Positions 1 to 6,946 of a stretch of 10,087 nt of DNA are shown here, piece by piece; the stretch's first letter is position 1, and each line of letters starts with the position of its first letter. This DNA comes from JAIBBG01 sp043748015. Its GTDB lineage: Bacteria; Bacteroidota; Bacteroidia; Flavobacteriales_D; Sanyastnellaceae. Both the position numbers and the translations under genes were made by a program. Location: the NCBI GenBank assembly GCA_043748015.1, contig JAYTOA010000074.1, positions 1 to 10,087 of the forward strand. Direction: 5' to 3'. A model generated the notes under the pieces. The model was not told where the DNA came from, searched no databases, and saw nothing but the letters and a program-made list of their open reading frames with translations.

Positions 1-165
1 ATTTCTTCTTGGCAACAAAAACCCTCAGGCTCGGAATCTATCTCCAGAAATCCAAGTATGAGGTTCAAGAAAACGGTCAAAGTTATTTAGGCATGGACAG
101 AAAAAAGTTCGCGAACCAGGAACTATGAACTATCCCACCCATCACAAATAAGAGCGCGATACAGG

Positions 166-879
166 TCAAAGATTCACCCCAAATAAATAACCAACTACAG
201 CGGTCAGCCCCATCGCAATTGTTCCCCAGAAAGTAATGCGCATCACTGCTTTAAGAATACTCGAACCTCCTGTTCTTGCCGCCATTGCACCCAGCAACGT
301 CAAAAAGAAAATGGCGAATGCGTATAGATAGTATTCCATTTTTTCCATAGGCAAAAAGATCGTTACCAGCAATGGTAGAATACCACCGACTGTGAAAGCC
401 GCGCCGGAAGCGAACGCCGCTTGTATCGGTTTGGCCTGACTGATTTCATTGATGCCCAATTCATCTCTCACATGCGCGCCGAGGGCATCATGTGCAGTTA
501 ACTCAAGTGCGACGGTCATTGCCGTTTCTTTCTTCAATCCTCTCTGATGATATATCTCCGCCAGACGATGCAATTCAAGTTCGGGCATCTCGAGTAACTC
601 TTGCTTCTCGCGTTCAATATCTCCATTCTCCACATCCGTTTGCGAACTGACAGACACATACTCACCAGCTGCCATGGAAAGTGCACCTGCAACCAGTCCG
701 GCCAACGCAGCAAGTACTATCGGTTCTCTGGCATCAACCGCTGCTGATACACCAATCGCAATGCTAGCAGTAGACAATATGCCATCGTTGGCGCCGAGGA
801 CTGCCGCTCGTAGCCAATTGCTCCTGTGTATATAATGATTTTCTAAATAATTGTCCAAGTCCTCGTTGCCTACTTCCAT
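166..879 (-). CDS. VIT1/CCC1-family iron/manganese transporter
   Basis: 237-aa polytopic inner-membrane protein of the VIT1/CCC1 (DUF125) family, which moves Fe2+ or Mn2+ out of the cytosol and protects against metal excess. The family signature is clear: HRSNWLRAAVLGANDGILST at 18-37 in the first membrane segment, with Asp32, then LSMAAGEYVS at 67-76 with Met69. These match in position the Asp and Met of the translocation path in plant VIT1. A hydrophilic Glu-rich insert (about 80-148, with EREKQELLEMPELELHRL) corresponds to the cytoplasmic metal-binding domain. Three further hydrophobic segments lie at about 152-176, 183-200 and 212-234, giving the expected five. Length is normal for bacterial members. 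The ATG at 879 is the natural start because the conserved N-terminus follows within 20 residues. It reads in the same direction as the SDR gene, but 278 bp with a dispersed repeat separate them, so a joint operon is unlikely. The metal specificity cannot be read from the sequence. Confidence 0.93.
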   Translation of the reverse strand: MEVGNEDLDNYLENHYIHRSNWLRAAVLGANDGILSTASIAIGVSAAVDAREPIVLAALAGLVAGALSMAAGEYVSVSSQTDVENGDIEREKQELLEMPELELHRLAEIYHQRGLKKETAMTVALELTAHDALGAHVRDELGINEISQAKPIQAAFASGAAFTVGGILPLLVTIFLPMEKMEYYLYAFAIFFLTLLGAMAARTGGSSILKAVMRITFWGTIAMGLTAVVGYLFGVNL

Positions 880-965
880 TGTTTTATATATGTATACAAA
901 TGTGGTTGATTTAATGATTTAACTCCTTGTTAGTTGATACTTTTTTAGGTCTCAAAAGCTCAACC

Positions 966-1100
966 TTTTTTGGTTGGATGTTTTGGAGATTTGATGATTT
1001 CGCTGCTTATCATTTTTAGTCACAAGAGTCATTGCATTTAAAATCTCGCTCTTGTTTAAAAGGAGTGCGCCGGCTCGAACTCAGAACTCCAGACTTTGAA
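966..1100 (-). repeat. Dispersed intergenic repeat, copy A
   Basis: Read on the minus strand from 1100, this stretch aligns with plus-strand 3039-3174 at about 84% identity by hand alignment, with one single-base gap. Shared exact blocks include GACTCTTGTGAC and AAGCAGCGAAATCATCAA. It has no open frame and sits between the SDR and VIT1 genes, pointing towards VIT1. The end nearest VIT1 (about 944-965) keeps TTTTGAGACCTAAAAAA, a shortened form of the TTTGAGCCTTCGTGGCCTAAAAAA seen at 2320-2343, so this copy appears to have lost most of the CTTCGTG array. Confidence 0.75.
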
Positions 1101-1157
1101 GTATGAACTATCTGAATTTAAGATATCCTCGCGACGAACATCGAACTTGCCTTCACC

Positions 1158-1967
1158 TCAATTCGGTAATAAGTTCTTCATCTTCTTACTGATCAACCTC
1201 GTTGCATACCCCGGACTTAATCTGTATAATGTATTCATGAGCCTCGAATCCTGTCCCACATAGATTCTGACATTATTCTTTTCCATACCTTCAACAATCA
1301 TCTCCGCCGCTTTGTCGGGTGATAATGTTTTATACGATGACTGCCCTGCGTCGCCTTCCGGTAGCGGACTTTTCACACCGGAATTTGCTGTAATATTTGT
1401 GCCGATGGCACCCGGAAAAACAATGGATACTTTCACGTTTGTGAACATCAACTCTGCATACAAGCCTTCCGTCAACAATTTGACAGCGGCCTTGGATGCG
1501 CCATATACACTTTGTCCGGGAACGGGAAGAAAACCGCCCATGCTTGATATGTTGACGATGTGTGCTTCGGGTCGCTCAAGCAGATGTGGCAGAAAAGCTT
1601 TCACCATAAAAAGCGTTCCGTAAAAATTGACGTTCATGACGCGTTCTATATCTGCTTCTTGCAAATCAATCACCCTGACAAATGGCTGAATGATTCCCGC
1701 GTTGTTGATGAGACCATCAATTTCCCCATGCTTCGCCAATACGAGCTGAGGTAATTTTAAAACTGCTTGTCGATCGGTGATATCCATCACGTGAGTCGAC
1801 AAGTGATTGTAATACATGGATGCTAACTTTGCCGTTGCCTGTAGTGCATCTTCTCTTATATCTACTGCTGCTACCCTTGCACCTTTCTTCAGTAGCAACA
1901 ATACCAACTCTCTTCCAATTCCATCTCCGCCGCCGGTGACAACTATCGTTTTGTTTTTTATTTGCAT
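1158..1967 (-). CDS. Short-chain dehydrogenase/reductase (SDR)
   Basis: 269-aa cytosolic NAD(P)-dependent oxidoreductase of the classical SDR family. All core motifs are present: the glycine-rich cofactor loop TGGGDGIG at 11-18, Asp36 at the end of the second strand (VAAVDIRED, which favours NAD(H) over NADP(H)), Asp62 in the adenine-ring motif, NNAG at 88-91, Asn114, and the catalytic set Ser142, Tyr155 and Lys159 in SSMGG and YGASK. PG at 185-186 follows in the usual place. The C-terminal 60 residues form the variable substrate-binding part and carry a basic tail (SKKMKNLLPN), so the substrate cannot be named. The length of 250-280 aa is usual. The ATG at 1967 puts the Rossmann loop 10 residues from the start, as expected. 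The gene stands alone, with repeat-filled gaps on both sides. An acyl or steroid alcohol, or a sugar-derived carbonyl, are all possible substrates. Confidence 0.93.
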   Translation of the reverse strand: MQIKNKTIVVTGGGDGIGRELVLLLLKKGARVAAVDIREDALQATAKLASMYYNHLSTHVMDITDRQAVLKLPQLVLAKHGEIDGLINNAGIIQPFVRVIDLQEADIERVMNVNFYGTLFMVKAFLPHLLERPEAHIVNISSMGGFLPVPGQSVYGASKAAVKLLTEGLYAELMFTNVKVSIVFPGAIGTNITANSGVKSPLPEGDAGQSSYKTLSPDKAAEMIVEGMEKNNVRIYVGQDSRLMNTLYRLSPGYATRLISKKMKNLLPN

Positions 1968-2065
1968 GTTTTATTTTATTTAAGCATTGATATACTTCGT
2001 CTTGAAATGTATAATTCATTGATCGGAAGTAGACTGACAATGGTCATCGATGATTGCGATGTGTA

Positions 2066-2351
2066 TCATGGTTTTTTTAGGCCACGAAGGCGCGAAGACA
2101 CGAAGAGTCACAAAGAAAATTTCATGAAGTAGGCTTCATTGACGCCCATTCTTAGCGGAGTTAGTTCAGAGTTTATAGTTCAGCGTTCTCGCGAATATTT
2201 TCTTTTGTTTGATCAAAGATTTTGACAAATAGTGCCATTTGAAATAGCAGTTGATGCTCTGTATCAATCATCCAATCACCAATTCAAACATTCAAAAAAT
2301 CTTCGTGCTTCTTTGTGTCTTTGAGCCTTCGTGGCCTAAAAAAAATCATGA
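2066..2351. repeat. 286-bp element with inverted CACGAAG-type arms
   Basis: The left arm (2066-2115) and right arm (2301-2351) are inverted copies. Each starts from its outer end with TCATG, a T run and AGGCCACGAAGGC, and then continues as short units related to CACGAAG or CACAAAG with a period of about 8-9 bp. Inside, 2164-2300 resembles the 5' and middle parts of copies A and B only in outline (GTTCAGAGTTTATAGTTCAG, then ATCATCCAATCACC and ATTCAAAAAAT). No protein frame of note is present. The element fills most of the 443-bp gap between the divergent SDR and DUF1003 genes. It could be a non-autonomous mobile element or a REP/BIME-like hairpin element; no transposase is nearby to decide. 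Confidence 0.65.
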
Positions 2352-2461
2352 GAACGCTTAACCCCGACATATAAACTTTCGCTTGTGGTTATAGAAATGT
2401 GAATGGTTGAATGATCAAATTGTTTCGTGAATACGTTAGCTCAATTGTAATTCAAATACCC

Positions 2462-3007
2462 ATGAGCAATAAAATAGAAAGCAAATTGAAGTCTGGCGAT
2501 GACCAGTTGAACAAGCTTCAAAAAATTGTTGAGCAAACCATCGCTGAAGAGAAGCTCATCGTGAAAAACCTGCTTCACGAACCGGATGAAATCATTACAC
2601 CCGGCGACAGGCTCTCAGATAAAGTAGCACGCTTCGGCGGATCGTGGAGATTTATTATACTATTTGGTATCGTCCTGTTCATTTGGATATTGTTCAACTC
2701 CATCGCTGTATTATCCGACAGGTTCGACCCCTACCCCTTCATCCTGATGAATCTTGTACTCTCGTGTATAGCAGCCATGCAAGCTCCCATCATCATGATG
2801 AGTCAGAACCGCAAGGAAGAAAAAGACCGCAAGCGCAGTGAGAACGATTACCTCATCAACCTCAAAGCCGAACTCGAAGTGCGCAGCTTGCATCAGAAGA
2901 TAGATCTACTGCTGGAAGAACAGATCAAGATTTTGTTTGAGAGTCAGGCGAGGCAACTCGAGATACTTACGCGGATTGAGAAAGGGATGAAGGCGGGACG
3001 CACGTAG
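2462..3007 (+). CDS. DUF1003 family membrane protein
   Basis: 181-aa protein of the DUF1003 (COG4420) family, whose function is not established. A hydrophilic N-terminus (SNKIESKLKSGDDQLNKL) is followed by DRLSDKVARFGGSWRFIILF, leading into the first membrane helix (FIILFGIVLFIWILFNSIA). A second helix (FILMNLVLSCIAAMQAPIIM) ends in the family hallmark MMSQNRKEEKDR. The C-terminal 60 residues are charged and heptad-like (YLINLKAELEVRSLHQKIDL and on), suggesting a cytoplasmic coiled coil. An in-frame ATG at 2411 would add 17 residues (MIKLFREYVSSIVIQIP). I prefer 2462 because homologues usually begin with a polar N-terminus and because 2411 lies close to the upstream repeat; neither start has a clear ribosome binding site. 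The gene is divergent from the SDR gene and convergent with the DUF937 gene. Confidence 0.88.
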   Translation: MSNKIESKLKSGDDQLNKLQKIVEQTIAEEKLIVKNLLHEPDEIITPGDRLSDKVARFGGSWRFIILFGIVLFIWILFNSIAVLSDRFDPYPFILMNLVLSCIAAMQAPIIMMSQNRKEEKDRKRSENDYLINLKAELEVRSLHQKIDLLLEEQIKILFESQARQLEILTRIEKGMKAGRT

Positions 3008-3038
3008 TGTTCTTTTCTAGTCGAACATTCGATTGAAG

Positions 3039-3210
3039 TTCAAAGTTTGGAGTTCAGACTTCACGCCAGCGCGCTCCTTTCAGGCAGATGCGAGATGTTG
3101 AAATGCAATGACTCTTGTGACCAATAATGACAAGCAGCGAAATCATCAAGTCTCCAAATCATCGAATCAAAAAAATTTCGTGACTCTTCGTGACTCTTCG
3201 TGACTTCGCG
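3039..3210 (+). repeat. Dispersed intergenic repeat, copy B, with 10-bp tandem array
   Basis: Positions 3039-3174 are the plus-strand counterpart of copy A (minus strand 966-1100), about 84% identical by eye. The copy then continues into three tandem 10-bp units, TTCGTGACTC at 3177-3186, the same at 3187-3196 and TTCGTGACTT at 3197-3206, and ends in CGCGGCC before an A run. This fuller copy shows that the homologous block and the CTTCGTG-type array belong to one composite element. It lies between the stops of two convergent genes. Confidence 0.75.
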
Positions 3211-3213
3211 GCC

Positions 3214-3244
3214 AAAAAAAAATCGCGGGAACTCTAACCCGCGA
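3214..3244 (-). terminator. Rho-independent terminator of the DUF937 gene
   Basis: On the minus strand a 7-bp stem (CGCGGG/CCCGCG plus an A-T pair; arms at 3223-3229 and 3238-3244) with an 8-nt loop is followed directly by nine T residues (3222-3214). It starts 21 nt after the DUF937 stop codon. The T run is the A run at the end of repeat copy B, so the repeat may supply part of the terminator. Confidence 0.75.
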
Positions 3245-3265
3245 ACCTTGAACTTCCCTTCCCTG

Positions 3266-3706
3266 TTAAAACATTTTCTTCAAACCATCCATCACACCGC
3301 TGAGACCTCCAGAGCCACCGGTAAGTGCGCCGAGGATGCCTTCCATACTGAAACTGTTGTCGTTGGGATCATTGGTCTTTTTCGACAAATTATTCATAAC
3401 AGTTGGAATAAGATTTTTTACGATGCCCTCTGCCTTGGAGGCATCGATACCGAATTTGCTGCTAATGGTCTGAGCGATACCGCTGCTCATACCGGAGACT
3501 TCCGTTGCAGAAGCCGGCTGATCAACACTGAACATACTTTTGATGCTATCCAGACCACCAGAGCCCGCAAGCGAAGTCAAATGATCCATGATGCCCCCTG
3601 CGGTTGTTTCGATAACGGCGTCGTTGTGTTCATTGGGCACATCATTGTTGTTGACGATGTCATTGCCGGCGTGTTCTTTCACCAAGTTGATTAATTGTTC
3701 TAACAT
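3266..3706 (-). CDS. DUF937/YidB-like protein
   Basis: 146-aa soluble protein that I place in the DUF937 (YidB-like) family, of unknown function. It begins MLEQLINLVKEHAGNDIVNN, continues with helical, Gly-rich blocks (ETTAGGIMDHLTSLAGSGGL; GIAQTISSKFGIDASKAEGI; VKNLIPTVMNNLSKKTND) and ends in a Gly/Ser-rich segment (GILGALTGGSGGLSGVMDGL, then KKMF). No signal peptide or membrane helix is visible. The frame is open upstream to an ATG at 3832, but the ATG at 3706 fits the family N-terminus, and the 42 extra residues look like translated leader. A terminator hairpin follows 21 nt after the stop, so it is a single-gene unit. Family assignment is by pattern; an orphan helical protein is the alternative. 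Confidence 0.82.
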   Translation of the reverse strand: MLEQLINLVKEHAGNDIVNNNDVPNEHNDAVIETTAGGIMDHLTSLAGSGGLDSIKSMFSVDQPASATEVSGMSSGIAQTISSKFGIDASKAEGIVKNLIPTVMNNLSKKTNDPNDNSFSMEGILGALTGGSGGLSGVMDGLKKMF

Positions 3707-4308
3707 GTTGATTTGATTTATTGTTTGTTTTCGTTTGATTTCAATGAATAATTGAGTTCTTCTGATGTCTGGTTCACCGTAAATCCTTTGTTGCTGCATC
3801 CTGCGAAAGCTGGCGCCGGAAATTAGTCCCATGAAACAAGCTATGCGCGAAGATGACGACTAAGGTAGAATCCTTTTTATGCCGCGACTGTTAATGAAAT
3901 ACTATAGAAAGGATGATGCCACCAGAAGATATCCACCGTTTGCCTCTTCTGCTCAACACTAGGCGGGAAATTCCAATAAAACGAGCAGACATTTCCTTTA
4001 AATAGCAAAACCCCGACATCAAATATCCGGGCAAATTCAGAATGAAGAGTATACCCACAAATAACAACCTTCATTTTACTTCCCACTTCACTCCGCGTAC
4101 TGGGAAGTCTTCGCATTTCTCCATTTTGATTTGACGAACCGAAACGCGGGAATTTTGGACCCCGATTTTTGTAATGAAAAAGGCCTATACAAATTTGCCT
4201 ATACAAAATTTTGTATAGCTGATTTTGTATAGTAAAAAACAAATCGAAATTTTGGAAGGTAAAAATGTCACACCCCATTTGGGTTGGTTTTTTCTTTAAT
4301 ATTTTAGA
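3707..4308. other. 602-bp region without a convincing gene
   Basis: This holds the DUF937 leader (3707 to about 3830), about 350 bp in which I recognise nothing, and the symmetric CTATACAAA array at 4185-4232. A minus-strand frame is open from 4278 to 3877 (133 codons), but its first codons run through the symmetric array and the product (rich in Phe, Trp, His and Cys, ending WWHHPFYSISLTVAA) resembles no family I know. An overlapping second frame at 3718-3820 (minus) reads PAFAGCSNKGF, like a lipobox, but has no start codon. The segment may be decayed accessory DNA. Confidence 0.5.
4185..4232. repeat. Four CTATACAAA sites with mirror symmetry
   Basis: Forward copies of CTATACAAA lie at 4185-4193 and 4199-4207, and inverted copies (TTTGTATAG) at 4210-4218 and 4224-4232. 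The two forward copies are spaced 14 bp start to start, as are the two inverted ones, and the array is centred at 4208/4209. The inner pair forms a perfect 20-bp palindrome, CTATACAAAATTTTGTATAG. The spacers between outer and inner sites differ (TTTGC against CTGAT), so the symmetry is of the sites and not of the whole sequence. This is the layout of a multi-site operator or recombinase-binding region; a cruciform hairpin is the other reading. Confidence 0.8.
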
Positions 4309-4529
4309 ATGACCGCTTTAATAATAGGTGAATCGCCATTGTCATTTGCCAATCTGTCAGCACGTGTAAGCTGATTGTTTCGAACAAGGCAGACGACTAC
4401 GGCGCTCAGGACCTGCTGAACAAAGAGTACGATTTCAATCGTGTTGAGCAGGACCTTACCCTGATAGACGGCCACATGGCAGCGGTCGTATCCCACAAAG
4501 CGGAGATTGTTGCCGCAACAGCTGCTTAA
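4309..4529 (+). pseudogene. Frameshifted small gene, about 73 aa, unknown family
   Basis: From ATG 4309 the plus strand reads MTALIIGESPLSFANLSARVS and stops at TGA 4372-4374. The -1 frame continues without a stop as LIVSNKADDYGAQDLLNKEY, then DFNRVEQDLTLIDGHMAAVV, and ends SHKAEIVAATAA at TAA 4527-4529. Joining the two near 4370 by one missing base gives a continuous, protein-like sequence of about 73 residues, mostly charged helix. Support for a real former gene: protein-like composition in both halves, a higher-GC sequence than the AT-rich DNA around it, and a strong terminator hairpin 17 nt after the stop. No slippery heptamer is visible at the join, so decay or a sequencing error is likelier than programmed frameshifting. 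I do not recognise the family. Confidence 0.5.
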
Positions 4530-4546
4530 TTTGTAGTAGTCATTTT

Positions 4547-4577
4547 AAAAACCTATTGCGTGAGCGGTGGGTTTTTT
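4547..4577 (+). terminator. Terminator hairpin after the broken small gene
   Basis: AAAAACCTATTGC (4547-4559) can pair with GCGGTGGGTTTTT (4564-4576) through a GTGA loop, giving a 13-bp stem with three G-U pairs and ending in six T residues. It lies just downstream of the stop at 4529. The arms have A runs on one side and T runs on the other, so it may work in both directions. Confidence 0.7.
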
Positions 4578-4928
4578 AGTGGGGGTTGGTTTCGGCTCTT
4601 ATTCCTATCTTGTAGATACTTTAATCCTCAATTGCTATTTGCATCAGACGTGTTGTCACTTTACAACATCCATGTCATCTAAGGAGCGGATTTGCAAGCG
4701 CGATTATAGTTCTGAAACGCTTTTCGCTATAAGTGCATATACTTCAAAATTCCAAAGCGATTACTAGATCCTATTACTGTCAATGTAAATTTTATCTAAC
4801 TAAATCCTACGTGTTCAGTAATATAATTCATTTTTAGACTTCCGAAAATTGCTATTTTGCACTAATTATTATGCGAGTTCAAATGATTCGTTGCTGAGTC
4901 TCTCATAAGTTTAATCACTAATTCTAAA
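4578..4928 (+). other. AT-rich leader upstream of the nuclease-ATPase gene
   Basis: About 350 bp with no open frame that looks coding. It is AT-rich like the gene that follows and unlike the segment before it. A promoter for the 4929 gene must lie here. TATTTTGC near 4851 is a poor relative of the Bacteroidota TAnnTTTG element, and I cannot place a promoter with confidence. No tRNA-like or riboswitch-like fold was apparent by eye. Confidence 0.4.
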
Positions 4929-6905
4929 ATGTTAAACTACTATTATCGCAATACTATTTCCGAATTTCAGTTAAGTAGCACAGAGGAAATCATCGGACAA
5001 ATAACAATCGCTAATCAATTCGATGCAACAAGGAATCAAAACAAATCATGGGAATCTCAAATTCCGATTCTGAAAGAGTCACTAATAGAATTTCAAGGAA
5101 CGATCTTTTTTGAGTTTTCAATTCCTCGAATGGGCAAACGAGTTGACTGCATAATTATCATTGACAACATAGTTTTCGTTGTTGAGTTTAAGGTTGGCGA
5201 ATCTCAGTTTTTACAATATCATATCGATCAAGTTTGGGATTATGCGCTTGACCTTAAAAACTTTCACAAGCCAAGTCACCATGCCATTTTAGTCCCAATT
5301 CTTATTGCCACGGAAGCACACAATTCTTTTGTCGAAGTTGTGACCACAATACACAATGATGGGTTAATTCTACCTATGAAATTGGGAAAAGGAGACTTGA
5401 AAACTGCGTTAGATAATGTGCTGCTGTTCTATATTGACGCTATATCGATTAATTCTAAAGATTTCGCAGAAGGAAGCTATTCTCCCACTCCAACAATCAT
5501 TGAAGCTGCAGTGAACTTATATAAAAGTCATAGCGTTGATGAAATTACTCGAAGCGATGCAGCAGCTAAGAATTTAACTTTAACTACAGGAGTAATTTCG
5601 GAAATTATCTCGTATTCTAAAAGAACTAAAAAGAAGTCTATTGTCTTTGTTACTGGTGTTCCAGGTGCTGGAAAGACTCTTGTTGGTCTCAAGGTTGCCA
5701 CTAATCAACTCGAAATGGAAGACAGTAATCGGAGCGTGTATTTGTCCGGAAATGCTCCCCTTGTAGCAATTTTGCAGGAAGCATTAGCGCGTGATAGGGT
5801 CAAAACTGATAAGGAGGATGGAATAAAAACAACCAAGACAATTGCCAAACAAGCAGTAAAGACTTTTATTCAGATTATTCATCATTACAGAGACGCATAT
5901 CTTACTGATCCGAAAGCTCCAGATGATCACGTCGCAATTTTTGATGAGGCGCAACGAGCATGGAATAAGGAGCAGACTGTAAAATTTATGCGTCAAAAAA
6001 AGAATCAACCTGATTTTGATTATTCCGAACCAGAATTTCTAATTTCCTGTCTTGAGCGCCACAAAGATTGGGCAGTAGTCATTTGTCTAGTTGGTGGTGG
6101 TCAAGAAATCAACACGGGCGAAGCAGGAATTTCTGAATGGCTCCAAGCAATTAAGAATAGATTTTCAGATTGGGAGGTAAATATTTCTCCTAATCTAATC
6201 GACTCAGAATATTCTGCAATTGAGGCTATTGAACAATTGAAAGAGAAGTGTACGGTGAAATTCAATGATGATCTACATCTTGCAGTTTCGATGCGCTCAT
6301 TTAGAGCGGAAAATCTATCATTATTAGTTAAACATATTTTGGATTTGGAGTTGAATCAAGCGAGTATTGTTTTAAGTAAAATTTCCAACAACTACCCAAT
6401 TGTTCTGACTAGGGATCTTACAAAGGCAAAAAAGTGGTTGAAGGAAATGGCCAGAGGCACTGAAAGATTTGGTCTGGTCGTATCGTCTCAAGCACAGAGA
6501 TTAAAGCCATTTGCTATCGATGTCAAATCGCCTATAGATCCAGTACACTGGTTTTTGGACGGTAAAGAAGATGTTCGGTCATCTTATTATTTAGAGGATG
6601 TTGCGACCGAATTCCATGTGCAAGGACTAGAGCTGGATTGGGCATGTGTCATGTGGGATGGAGACTTGAGGTATACGAAAAGTGAGTGGTTGACTTATTC
6701 ATTCGTTGGAAGTAAATGGAATCACATTCACAAATCCGAACGAAAAAAATATTTGATTAATGCATACAGGGTTCTACTTACACGCGCACGTCAAGGAATG
6801 GTTATCGTTGTACCAGATGGCGATTCCGAAGACCATACCCGTAGATCAGAATACTATGATGGAATCTTTGAATTCTTAAGTCAAATTGGGTTTAAGGTAA
6901 TATAA
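4929..6905 (+). CDS. PD-(D/E)XK-like nuclease fused to DUF2075 helicase-like ATPase
   Basis: 658-aa protein, probably cytosolic and acting on nucleic acid. The N-terminal part (about 55-130) has the order of a PD-(D/E)XK nuclease: Glu62, Asp73 in RVDCIIII, Glu86-Phe-Lys88 in FVVEFKVG, and Gln101-x3-Tyr105 (QVWDY), a RecB-type motif. The rest matches DUF2075 (COG3410), a superfamily-1 helicase-like group: Walker A GVPGAGKT at 243-250, Walker B IFDEAQ at 337-342, motif III VGGGQEIN at 388-395, MRSFR at 455-459, TEFHVQGLELDW at 560-571, and the arginine-finger-type motif YRVLLTRAR at 613-621. All key residues are present, so it looks intact and active. It stands alone between two terminator hairpins, and its DNA is more AT-rich than the flanking genes, which suggests horizontal transfer. 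A single-gene defence or DNA-repair role is inference; no partner methylase or sensor lies within the window. Confidence 0.9.
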   Translation: MLNYYYRNTISEFQLSSTEEIIGQITIANQFDATRNQNKSWESQIPILKESLIEFQGTIFFEFSIPRMGKRVDCIIIIDNIVFVVEFKVGESQFLQYHIDQVWDYALDLKNFHKPSHHAILVPILIATEAHNSFVEVVTTIHNDGLILPMKLGKGDLKTALDNVLLFYIDAISINSKDFAEGSYSPTPTIIEAAVNLYKSHSVDEITRSDAAAKNLTLTTGVISEIISYSKRTKKKSIVFVTGVPGAGKTLVGLKVATNQLEMEDSNRSVYLSGNAPLVAILQEALARDRVKTDKEDGIKTTKTIAKQAVKTFIQIIHHYRDAYLTDPKAPDDHVAIFDEAQRAWNKEQTVKFMRQKKNQPDFDYSEPEFLISCLERHKDWAVVICLVGGGQEINTGEAGISEWLQAIKNRFSDWEVNISPNLIDSEYSAIEAIEQLKEKCTVKFNDDLHLAVSMRSFRAENLSLLVKHILDLELNQASIVLSKISNNYPIVLTRDLTKAKKWLKEMARGTERFGLVVSSQAQRLKPFAIDVKSPIDPVHWFLDGKEDVRSSYYLEDVATEFHVQGLELDWACVMWDGDLRYTKSEWLTYSFVGSKWNHIHKSERKKYLINAYRVLLTRARQGMVIVVPDGDSEDHTRRSEYYDGIFEFLSQIGFKVI

Positions 6906-6946
6906 TAGTCGATTAAATGAAAAACTAATTGCAGCTATCTAACAAA

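Noticed and set aside
3..128. Open plus-strand frame (41 codons, ending ANQEL) that could be the 3' end of a gene entering from the left.
   Set aside because: Other frames on both strands of this short segment are also partly open, the peptide matches nothing I know, and the stop lies in GAACTATGAACTAT-type sequence resembling the repeat flanks elsewhere in the window.
2066..2351. Possible insertion sequence.
   Set aside because: It has inverted arms but no transposase frame, and I could not identify a target-site duplication; it is listed only as a repeat element.
3177..3206. Possible CRISPR-like array.
   Set aside because: The three 10-bp units are directly adjacent with no spacers, and no cas gene is in the window.
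3877..4278. Minus-strand frame of 133 codons.
   Set aside because: Its first part is the translation of the symmetric CTATACAAA array, no family or domain is recognisable, and codon content does not look like that of the neighbouring genes. It could still be a remnant.
4360..4380. Programmed -1 frameshifting in the small gene.
   Set aside because: No X_XXY_YYZ slippery heptamer and no clear downstream pseudoknot at the join; a one-base loss is simpler.
4296..4496. Minus-strand frame of 66 codons.
   Set aside because: It lies opposite the frameshifted plus-strand gene, whose terminator and product are more convincing.
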